Shown in pieces: positions 55,470-64,000 of a DNA stretch of 64,000 nt. How positions within the stretch are numbered: position 1 is the stretch's first letter; each line of letters opens with the position of its first letter. Origin of the DNA: Athripsodes cinereus (Eukaryota; Arthropoda; Insecta; Trichoptera; Leptoceridae); the NCBI GenBank assembly GCA_947579605.1, contig OX388320.1:558001-622000 (forward strand), given 5' to 3'. The notes under the pieces were generated by a model. It made no database searches. It had not been told where the DNA came from and saw nothing but the letters and a program-made list of their open reading frames with translations. The translations under genes were made by a program, and so were the position numbers.

Positions 55470-55580
55470 ACAGTGAGAATGGTGGAATTGGTGTTGTCTA
55501 TGGACATGGAAAGTGATCGCTTAAGCCAGCCTAGAGCCAATTTGTTAGTGTTAGGACGCCTTTCTCACTTTTAACGATTT
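55470..55580 (+). repeat. Dispersed repeat, copy 2 of 2
   Basis: CAGTGAGAATGGTGGAATTG, AAGTGATCGCTTAAGCCAGC and CTAGAGCCAATTTGTTAGTG correspond to the reverse complement of 24575-24700. Confidence 0.75.
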
Positions 55581-55629
55581 GAGTTTGCATATATTTTGTT
55601 ATCACGGATGGTTTAAAATTTTTGTGGAA

Positions 55630-55860
55630 ATATAATGGCTGGCACCAATATCAGGCACCCAGGCCTGCTCATCGCCCTCCACCATGACCGAAGGCAAAAA
55701 TGGTAGAGGCCGAACAAGAGACATCTAGGTATATGAATCAAGTGAAGAAGGACGTGAAATGTTGTACATACGTAGAATTTAAAAGACTAGCAGAAAATAG
55801 AGAGGAATGGAGAACAAAATCCAAACTCGTTGCAGACCAATTTAATGGATTGTATGTTAC
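55630..55860 (+). pseudogene. Degraded LINE C-terminus (FKRLAENREEWRTK type)
   Basis: Reads MVEAEQETSRYMNQVKKDVK, YVEFKRLAENREEWRTKSKL, VADQFNGLYVT. The upstream CACCCAGGCCTGCTCATCGC matches the counterpart in 14990-15250 (minus). It belongs to the same LINE lineage as that fragment and has lost all enzymatic domains. Confidence 0.6.
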
Positions 55861-56531
55861 TATATTATAATGACTGTTCTGTATACTGTATAAGACCAGA
55901 CATTCAACAACTCGTATTATTTGATACTTCCCAAATATTTGTTTCATCTCTAACCTTTACTATATTTCTGTTATTTATTTTGTTTTGTGAAATCTTCTCG
56001 TTTTCTTTTCTCCTCTCAATTTTCCACAGTTGTTTTACCATTTATTACCAACACAAACATATTACTATGCCTTTTTCTTCTTCATTCTTTTCTTCTTGTT
56101 GTTGTTCATGTTTTTCTTTCTCTCGTTTCTCGACCTTGACGTGGCCCATTCGATTATCTGTAAATAAAAACATCTAAGGTGTTCCTGAAAGACGATTGAT
56201 GTAGGTCTGATATGTCTGGTACAACTTCCACACACACACACAAGCGCTACAACTATCTATATGATCTTTACATACACAACATAATCTTATACTCTCCTTG
56301 CCTGTAAGTGATGACTAATAAATTTGTCGGATTGAAACAGACAGAAACGAAAAACAAGTTGAATTACAAACATACCCGAGTTTTTCCATTAAGTTTTATC
56401 TGAGAAAAACTATCTTGGTATTAGTTACTTATACCCGTATACATACATGTTTGTTAATTTTTTTGACGACAAAATAATGATACAAAATAAATGTATTCTC
56501 AGTTTTGTTTCAGTTCTGTATTTTTTATATA

Positions 56532-56890
56532 ACGCGGCGGCAGAATTGCCATCCACACTTCTCAGCATTATACAACCAGATAAGTCTCCATATGATCAGT
56601 CATGGTCACACAAAAACTTAACAGTCTAATGTCGGGAAAAATTCACTTATCCAGATATACAGGATATCATAGGATTAGGCTCAAAACGCGGGTTCAAAAT
56701 ACCAGCATTGTGTCTGAAATATCTGTGTTCAAAAACTTTTTTTCAGTCTTACAAGTGTTTATTTTAATGGATTTTTTAATTTTAATTTATAAATTAACTG
56801 ATTAATCTAGTTTTTGTAAATTATTTATTTAAGATTTCGGAGTTACCCGTGACATGACTAAAGGTATTATATAAACGGACCTAGAATGCC
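56532..56890 (-). mobile_element. Second copy of the nuclease-domain retroelement 3' end
   Basis: From ACGCGGCGGCAGAATTGCCA onward this matches 7307-7670 with scattered substitutions and small deletions, in the same orientation. The coding part is interrupted: TTACCCGTGACATGAC lacks the bases for the VTPxxxA region. The homology ends near 56893. The A-run tail seen at 7286 is only TTTTTTATATA here. Confidence 0.8.
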
Positions 56891-56899
56891 AAATTAATA

Positions 56900-58020
56900 C
56901 AATATTTTAATTTTTTTATTTATTTATTTTCTTTCATTTGGCATATCAACAACTTTTTAAAAATATTCACATTTTTTTAGCAACACCAGTCCACTTGCTG
57001 ATAGTTCATTTCGTTAAAAATTTAGAAACAAAACACATCAAGAAATAAAAAGCCAAGGAATCTACAAGATCAATATTTTGAGATGTCAAAATCTCATAGA
57101 TGCATCCAAAGAGAGATTTGGTTCTCATATCTAATTATTATTATTTATTTCTCACAAATATTGCTAGTAATATCCGCAGTGTTTTTTATTCAATATGATG
57201 TTTTATTCCTTGCAAAGTATCGAGTTTATATTGATAATAAAAAATATTACGAGCAGGTTCATAAGATTTCCCGATTCTCCAATATTTGCTCATTCACGTT
57301 TAATATACTATATTTAATTTCTGTTTAGATTTCCAGTTATACGATGTAATGAATTAATTACTGATAATAATTAATGAGTGTTATGCAATATTGTGTTAAT
57401 TTACTAACCATTTCAAAACCGTAAGGATTCCGCAGGTAATTTTAATATCCGTATATGTTTTATTGCCAAAATAAAATAATTTTTATTAAAAATAAACCAA
57501 TGATGTAAAATAAATATTTATGATTTTGTTAAAAAAATGAACATCCGAAGATTTTTCTTTATGCAAAAGAGAAAGAGAACTCATACTACAGTAAAAATAT
57601 ATACTTAACTATTGAACTTTGGGTTTTCACCATTCTAGATAAATTATTCTCATCGATTTAATTACGAAAAACGAACAAAAACATTGTTTTCACTCCGAGA
57701 ATCGAACCTACAACCCCTCGCTTACAACGCGTGTGTAAAGACCACTAGTGCAACATAATTGAATAGGTATTTACATGTGTACAATATTACATTTTTATTC
57801 GTTGTGTGCACTTCTTTTAGGAATGCATAAAACAGAGTGTGGTTTCTTATGTTATTAACGATATAGTAAGACCTTTAGTTAGTCAAAATGTTAATAATAC
57901 TTAGTGTAGCAAAGTTTATCAATGTAAAAAAAAAATGTTAGAATGTGTGATATCATATTTTTAAGATTTCAAAATTGTACATTTTTCGATCAAATATTTC
58001 AATATTTCGGGACTGCGAAT
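56900..58020. other. AT-rich region with one tRNA-like head
   Basis: A tRNA-like segment lies at 57691-57754. The hydrophobic 81-codon frame at 57083-57328 has no recognisable family or splice context. Confidence 0.4.
57691..57754 (-). mobile_element. tRNA-like SINE head (minus strand)
   Basis: Minus strand: CACTAGTGGTCTTTACACAC, GCGTTGTAAGCGAGGGGTTG, TAGGTTCGATTCTCGGAG. B box GGTTCGATTC is clear, the A box weak. It differs from the SINE at 49789. A tRNA pseudogene is possible. Confidence 0.5.
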
Positions 58021-58027
58021 ATGACCA

Positions 58028-58240
58028 GCAGGGCTACTCTTGACAAAACTAAACACGATCTTAATCTAGTCTTGATCTTGATCATACGACGCACGAAGTG
58101 ACTATTGGCCAAAAATACACGCAAACCGATCGCGCGTTAGCGGTAGCGCGGTGTTTTTGACAATAGTCCCTTCGTGCGTCGTATGATCAAGATCAAGACT
58201 AGATTAAGATCGTGTTTAGTTTTGTCAAGAGTAACCCTGC
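58028..58240 (-). mobile_element. Long-TIR MITE, copy 2, inverted
   Basis: GCAGGGCTACTCTTGACAAA to GTTTTGTCAAGAGTAACCCT, with the same GATCATACGACGCACGAAG arms as 5945-6158. The centre (CGCGCGTTAGCGGTAGCGCG) is the reverse complement of that in copy 1, so the element lies in opposite orientation or its centre has flipped. Confidence 0.9.
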
Positions 58241-58249
58241 AGATCATAA

Positions 58250-60040
58250 CTAGAATTTTTATTTTCATAAAATGACAAAAAATTAATTCAAATTCTCAAA
58301 ATTGAGATTCATTAATTATTTTACTTTATTATTTTTTCAATAACATGCTTTATGATATGTACCTACTGTGTATTGTGTGGAACACTTTCGTTTACGTAGG
58401 TTTGCCAATACTAATTACCTACTATGATTCGATCAAACAAAATAGTAATTTGTGTCGAAATTTGTTTAATATTGTGAAAATTGTTGTATGTAAATTTGTA
58501 GGTAAGTTCTATATTTGATTTAATTTTTCATGATTTTCTCTCATATAACGAACTCAGATAGTCAGTTAAAATTATAACATTTACATACGTACCCAGAACC
58601 GAGTACCAATTGTGCAACTGGGTGTGGTTTTCTTTGAAATTGCACTTTCTTTTCTTGCAAAAAGTGCAGTTTTGAGATAAAACCGTTAAAAATGATCAAA
58701 ATAAAATTATTAGAATATTTTACATTAATATATTTATTCAACCTTTACTGTACATTGATTACAAGCAATTTTAGATAGAAATTAAATAATACAATTAATA
58801 CAAGAGGCCGAGTTTATCGTGGAGACGCAATTGCTTCCAACTTACCCAACTTCATGAAAAATTAACAAAAAAACGTTTTAGGAAGAAAAAGAGGAGGTAC
58901 AAATGAAAAGAATAGGTTGGAAAAGGGACTAGAAAACAGATGTCAAATTTTGAGTGTGAAAGTGGTCCATGAACACGCGCTTGCATCGGTTTCTTACTTT
59001 TACAAAATAAGTACGTATTGGTATGTTTTTCTTTTTAGTTGAAAATATTTCCGTTATATTTAAAAAAGCTGAAACAACCAAGGGAGCAAGATTGACGATT
59101 TTGTTTAGAAAAGGAAAAAAATCAGAGAATTTTTTCAGAGATGTTGTTTACAAATTTCATTTTGGTTTTCAATAAAAATTATTTGTTTTAAATACTGAAA
59201 TTTCTCGAAAATAAATTTTGTTTTGAAATTTGTTTATTTTTTTTACCATTTAATAATAATAATAACTAGACAACTTATTTAAGATGCGCGGTTTTGTGGA
59301 AAAACCACTGCAAGGGCCCATTCAAGAATCATAACATCTCCTGAACAATAGGGTTTAAATATAAGTTAATTGAGTATATTAACCTTTACAAAAAGAATGT
59401 GCTAAACTAAAATAATACAGTATCCATGCGAAGATAGCACTTTCTCTTCGTCAACGCAAAAAAAAAATCTGTTATGAAGACGTAATAACGACACATCTAC
59501 TGTCTCTCTTGGACCAATAGAGATATGATAATGAGAATACCTAATTATATATTTTTAATTCAAAACGCCTTTTTCGTTTAATGCCATTTTTCTTGCGATC
59601 TATTGAAACGTTCAATACCATTGCACAAATTTCTCAGTAAAATTATTCACATGTGTATGTTATGTATTTGTAACATATTCTATGAATTCAAGCGTTTTCG
59701 CTTTGCCACAGGTATGATACGAAGTAATGTAAGGTTGCCATGTCAATATACATTACATAATAATAATAGAAATTCCCTGTTAGAGAGAGAGAGAGATCTA
59801 CTTGCATCAACACAAGTTGTATATTATGTATATGAGACTCTGTCTTTATGGAATGAAACTAATTGAATCTTGAACTTCTAGTCGTATGAAACTAATGAAA
59901 TAATAATTACATATTTTAGACTAGAAACATATAGGACTTCATGAGATAATGATAAATAGGTTAATTCAAATGTACCTAATAAATTATTTAATAATAATAA
60001 GAATTAAAAAAAAAATATTACATAGTGCATCTGGTAAACA
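58250..60040. other. AT-rich region without recognised genes
   Basis: The 87-codon frame at 59603-59866 has no motif. No element ends were found. Confidence 0.35.
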
Positions 60041-60044
60041 GACA

Positions 60045-60225
60045 TTCTCTCAATCTTTTTTGTCAATTTTCGAGTGTCCTGTAAAGCGCAGGCAGCGATG
60101 AGGTTTGCCATCCATCCTGAATGTCAATTTTATTGTTGGCATGGAAAGGAAAGCTTTTATGTTCGTTACATACGGCTTGTCTGCTGGCTGGTCCTCTTGT
60201 GATATGCCGTGATGGTGTAGTAATA
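60045..60225 (+). mobile_element. TAG-tailed SINE-like repeat
   Basis: TTTTCGAGTGTCCTGTAAAG, GCAGCGATGAGGTTTGCCAT, CCATCCTGAATGTC, GTCTGCTGGCTGGTCC and GATATGCCGTGATGGTGTAG followed by TAATAG. The block between CGCAGG and CAGCGATG is deleted. Confidence 0.8.
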
Positions 60226-60229
60226 GTAC

Positions 60230-61320
60230 CTACCTTTTTTATTAAGTTATTTTTCTATTATTAAAGTTATGCTATACCCTCGTGTTATAAAACTTGTCAC
60301 AAGTGCTAACGATTATAAACACTTTAAAATGCGGTAAAAGCACCAGTTATACGTAAAGAACAATGAAATTTTTTGCAATTTTTGTATGAGTGTTCTTTGT
60401 ATGATTCATTGTAATAGATTTACATATCCACCACGAACTTAGTAATATTAATTTTTCTATAAATAATTAATTGGTCAAAATATACGTTTTTGTACAACAA
60501 TCTCACCTTACTGATTTACGTGCACGTATTTATTTAGGACGTAGATACATAAACTCCTTTATCATCTTCTAGTTTAAATAAGCAAGGATCTATCTTGTTA
60601 TAAAGTAGAAATATAATAATGTATAGACTCAACTTTCACTTCTAGATAGACGTATCTAGATTGAAACACGTTTTCTCATATTATTTGCATACGTGCGATA
60701 TTTATTATTCTGTTATATAAATAATTCACATTCATCTCTAATCTCTCTTTGCTGAGTATATTTTCTTTGAATAGTTTATTTAATATTATACATCAATATT
60801 CTTTACTTAAGATCTCTTTATATATTAGACTTTCTGTCTTTTCACGTCGCTAGGTTATTACCTAAATTGGTCTGGCTGTCTAGCAAGCTACTCCCAATGA
60901 GTACCTACATACTTTTCAGCCTTTGATTTATATCAAGCACTTAGATTATTAGTTATTTCTTGATACATTTATGAATATAAGGCAGTAAAGATAGCTTGAA
61001 ATGATAATCTTGATATTCTCTTTTGACATGGTGCCATTCTATGTCAATATTGATTGTAGACCGTAAGTGTCTTCAATGATAATTTACCAATTTATTGATA
61101 AGCCAAAATAATATGTTATTTAATATTTCTTCCATTTTTGCGTATGATATATGAGAAATTCGATATGTGAAGGCTGTGGTGACACCAATCTTGAATGTTT
61201 GACACCAATGTTGTGATACCAATTATTGGTAATGAGTTAATGACCTATAATGTCGAAAGACATCTCTTTTGATTTATAATTAATACTTACTACAGGAAGA
61301 GGCTTAATATAAATTTACTA
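60230..61320. other. AT-rich region without recognised genes
   Basis: Nothing supported. Confidence 0.35.
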
Positions 61321-61324
61321 ATTC

Positions 61325-61500
61325 GCGGACCTCCCGGCAGAGAATTAGTCTCGCGTTCTTTTCTGTTAATTTTTGAGTGTTTTTTTTTCAAGACACATGC
61401 CTTCGCTTTGAAAGTACATGCCATTCGTTATACACCATTTTTCATTTCAGCTGTGAGGTCTGCTACCCAATATTAATTTTTATTGGCATAAATACGAGAA
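61325..61500 (+). mobile_element. TAG-tailed SINE-like repeat, 3'-truncated
   Basis: GGACCTCCCGGCAGAGAATT, AGTCTCGCGTTCTTTTCTG, TTTTTGAGTGTTTTTTTTTC, TTTCAGCTGTGAGGTCTGC and TACCCAATATTAATTTTTAT. The far 3' end is lost. It best shows the 5' boundary CTCCCGGCARAGAATTAG. Confidence 0.65.
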
Positions 61501-61940
61501 TATAAGACGAGAATATATCTAAATTATCACCTCACTCCTGCCAATAAGAAACTCTTTAGTCAGACAAGAAAGATAGCGGAGGTGAAACAATATCAGTTTA
61601 CCTGGATAAAAAGCTGTAGAATATACGCCAGAAAAAATTCAGAGTCTCCAGCAATACTGATTAAAAATGCATCTGACATGAAAAAGCTGATATGACTATG
61701 CAAATCGACTGGACCAAACTCTCGAAGAACCCTAGCTTCACTCATGGTTGTATTACTTCTGCTGTTTTTTTGCACATCTTACGTCATCTTTATGCTCTTA
61801 TGTATCCTTTTAGATTTGATTGTTTATTCAAATAAGCTCATGAATCCTCTCCATCCTTTCTCCCATAAACCTATTTCAGCTGTCATTCTGTTACTCTCAA
61901 ATGACGCCAATCAGTCGTATCCTTATGTTATCACGGTTAA

Positions 61941-64000
61941 TGTACTCAGATTTTTCTCAACCAGATAGTTATTAAATTATATTACCAAAACGTTAGGGGA
62001 CTCAGAACCAAAACCCATAGTTTTCTCGAGAATGTATTGACCGATGATAACGATGTAATATGTCTAACAGAAACGTGGTTAAACGACAGTATATATAGCC
62101 ATGAAATATTTGATAGAAGATACAATGTTTTCAGACGTGACCGCGATTATGAGGGGACTGGTCAGAGATTAGGCGGCGGAGTGCTAATTGCTGTCAAATC
62201 TACTATACCTGCGAAGGTCCGCTCTACTTGGGCCACTGCCGCTGAGGAGATTTGGGTGACCTGCGGTGAGCGGATTGGTGAATCAGTCAATATTTGCTGT
62301 GTTTATTTACCACGCGACACAAACTATAACGAACAAATTATTAATTTCACGGACAACGTTTCTAACTTGATTTTTAATCACTCTGAAGAAGTCTTCTTAA
62401 TTTTAGGTGATTTTAATCTGCCGAACATTGCCTGGAGCCGGAAGGAGCGATCGCTTTTCTATAGTCCTGGTGAATATAATGATGGCACAAGTGCAATGTT
62501 TGTGGACTTCCTATCTCTGGTGGGACTCGAACAATACAATGGTGTATTGAACTCTAACGACCGAATCTTGGACCTGGTGTTGAGTACCAGCTCTGGGTGC
62601 ACAGTTTCACAATGTATCAACCCCCTGACTTACGAAGACTCCCACCATAGATCTCTTTTAATTGATGTACGTATTGAAAAAGACATATACATAAAAACTA
62701 TTCCTAGAACCGTTAAACTTTTCTATAAAGCCGATTACCTCTCAATAAGACAACATCTCTCACAAATCGATTGGATTGTTAAATTTGATAACTGTGATAC
62801 TGATGAAGCAGTACAACGCTTTTACGGCGTCCTCGAAGAATGTATATCTTTATATGTCCCTCGTAAAACAGTTCAAAACTCTAATAAGTTTCCGAGTTGG
62901 TTTAGTGAACCCTTGAAAAAAGTAATTAGAGAAAAACTAAAGGCTCATAAAAAATGGAAGAAATCGGGTATAGCATCAAATTACGATACTTATTCACTGC
63001 TCAGACTGAGGCAGAAGGCTTTGCAACAGAAATGCTATAACGATTACGTCAGTCAAACAGAAAATGCCATAAAATCCAATCCAAAAGCGCTACACGGCTT
63101 CTTGAAATCGAAAAAACCACACTCTGGCCTCCCGCACAACATGCGTTACAAAAGTGAAACTACCAGCGACACGGAGAGGATATGTGATATGTTTGGTGAT
63201 TTTTTCAATTCTGCGTTTGAATCGGACACCTCAGGTATGCCTGACGTGCTTTGCTCAAACTGCCTGGATATTAACAAAATTTACTTCGAAACGACCGACA
63301 TATCACAGAAACTCAAAAGTCTCGACTTGAGTAAGGGAGCGGGACCGGATGGCATCCCACCCATATTTATTGTGAAATGTGCTGATGAACTTGCAGAGCC
63401 ACTTACTATTTTATTCAACCTATCTTTTCGTGCCGGCTCCTTCCCATCCGTCTGGAAGAGATCACTAATTACTCCTATATATAAATCTGGTGACAAACAC
63501 AATGTTGAGAACTACAGGCCCATATCGAAACTGTCTTTGATGAGCAAAGTGATGGAGAGAATTGTAGTTGAACAACTTACTCCTGCAATAAAATCCTTCA
63601 TCATTCCGAATCAACATGGCTTTTTCCCGGGAAGATCAGTCGAGTCTAATCTTATTCAGTTCACTGATTATATCCTAAATTCAATGGGGGGTGGGGGACA
63701 GACGGACGCTATATATACGGACTTTTCCAAGGCGTTTGATAAGATTAGCCACAATATACTGGTTCACAAATTGGAGAGATACGGTATTCATGGTGACCTA
63801 CTAAGGTGGATAGCATCGTACATAGAGGGAAGATTACAGGCAGTCGCCGTGAACAACTGTGTTTCTCAATACTCACATTGTTCCTCAGGTGTCCCACAAG
63901 GCTCTCATCTGGGGCCTATCCTTTTTATCTTGTACATAAACGATATAAAGCATTGTTTTCAGACTTCCAGCTACCTAGTTTACGCAGACGATATTAAAAT
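61941..64000 (+). CDS. CR1/jockey-like LINE polyprotein (endonuclease + RT), open at edge
   Basis: One frame stays open from a stop at 61938-61940 to the window end, 686 codons, the longest here. Residues 14-19 YYQNVR start an apurinic-type endonuclease, followed by CLTETWL (E44), GGGVLIAVKS and LGDFNLP (D157, N159). The usual SDH near the end of the domain reads S234-H-H236 (EDSHHRSLLI). A linker (KFPSWFSEPLKKVIREKLKA) precedes the RT: KGAGPDGIPP, ITPIYKSGDKHNVENYRPIS, HGFFPGRSVESNL, YTDFSKAFDKISH (D594), SGVPQGSHLGPILF and YADD (681-684), where the window ends. No ATG opens this frame; an ATG at 61940 in the neighbouring frame gives MYSDFSQPDSY and a stop, so the N-terminus may be frameshifted or truncated. 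It is related to the ORF at 32600 but not identical. Confidence 0.93.

Noticed and set aside
55830..56177. 115-codon frame with serine/phenylalanine-rich tract
   Set aside because: Low-complexity TTC/TCT-rich sequence (CTTCTTCATTC type). No domain, no splice signals, and it overlaps the LINE remnant end.
61593..61968. Small frames upstream of the LINE as its first ORF
   Set aside because: The 74-codon frame 61744-61968 and the minus frame 61593-61775 have no zinc-knuckle or coiled-coil features of a LINE ORF1. The first is hydrophobic and out of frame with the endonuclease.

Overview
The window is AT-rich eukaryotic DNA, most likely from an insect. The evidence is the mix of non-LTR retrotransposons, tRNA-derived SINEs, hAT and piggyBac remnants, and very large intergenic or intronic stretches. 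The order cannot be told from the sequence. There is no prokaryotic organisation: no operons, ribosome binding sites, rRNA or CRISPR. Nearly everything recognisable is a mobile element or its debris. The only candidate for a host coding exon is a short one at 50592-50729.

Layout. 0-8.5 kb: a three-unit 72-bp minisatellite (817-1032), a tRNA-SINE, a 750-bp non-autonomous hAT-like element with an exact 8-bp target duplication (1877-2626), a long-TIR MITE (5945-6158), several copies of a TAG-tailed repeat, and a poly(A)-tailed fragment carrying a nuclease-like C-terminal domain (7286-7980, minus). 8.6-25.6 kb: mostly unassigned AT-rich DNA with a fold-back element (15304-15530), an RTE-like LINE 3' end (17333-17690), an exact 100-bp tandem duplication (22041-22240) and a MITE (25608-25760). 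25.7-27.7 kb: an RTE-like LINE 3' half, bounded by a 12-bp target duplication, whose 5' part was later tandemly duplicated. 32.6-35.2 kb: a long intact 3' half of a CR1/jockey-like LINE followed directly by a fold-back element. 36.58-37.89 kb: an internally deleted piggyBac element flanked by TTAA with a recognisable transposase core. 38.3-47.2 kb: several LINE remnants, one split by two later insertions. 48.8-50.0 kb: two tRNA-SINEs in inverted orientation, then the candidate exon. 52.9-58.2 kb: more LINE remnants and a second, inverted copy of the 5.9-kb MITE. 61.94-64.0 kb: the longest open frame in the window, a LINE with endonuclease and reverse transcriptase, cut by the window edge just after its YADD motif.

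The elements relate to one another. The TAG-tailed repeat shares its 3' end with the RTE-like LINE that ends in ATAG repeats, as expected of a SINE using a partner LINE's machinery. Six fold-back elements and one single-arm relative share a layout: a CTGANGA-like box, a short hairpin, GAAA, an AT-rich arm and an AACACTGTTT-like motif. This resembles a hammerhead ribozyme core of the sort reported from Penelope-like retroelements, and is the most interesting unexplained system here. All positions and translations were read by eye; no database search or folding was run.
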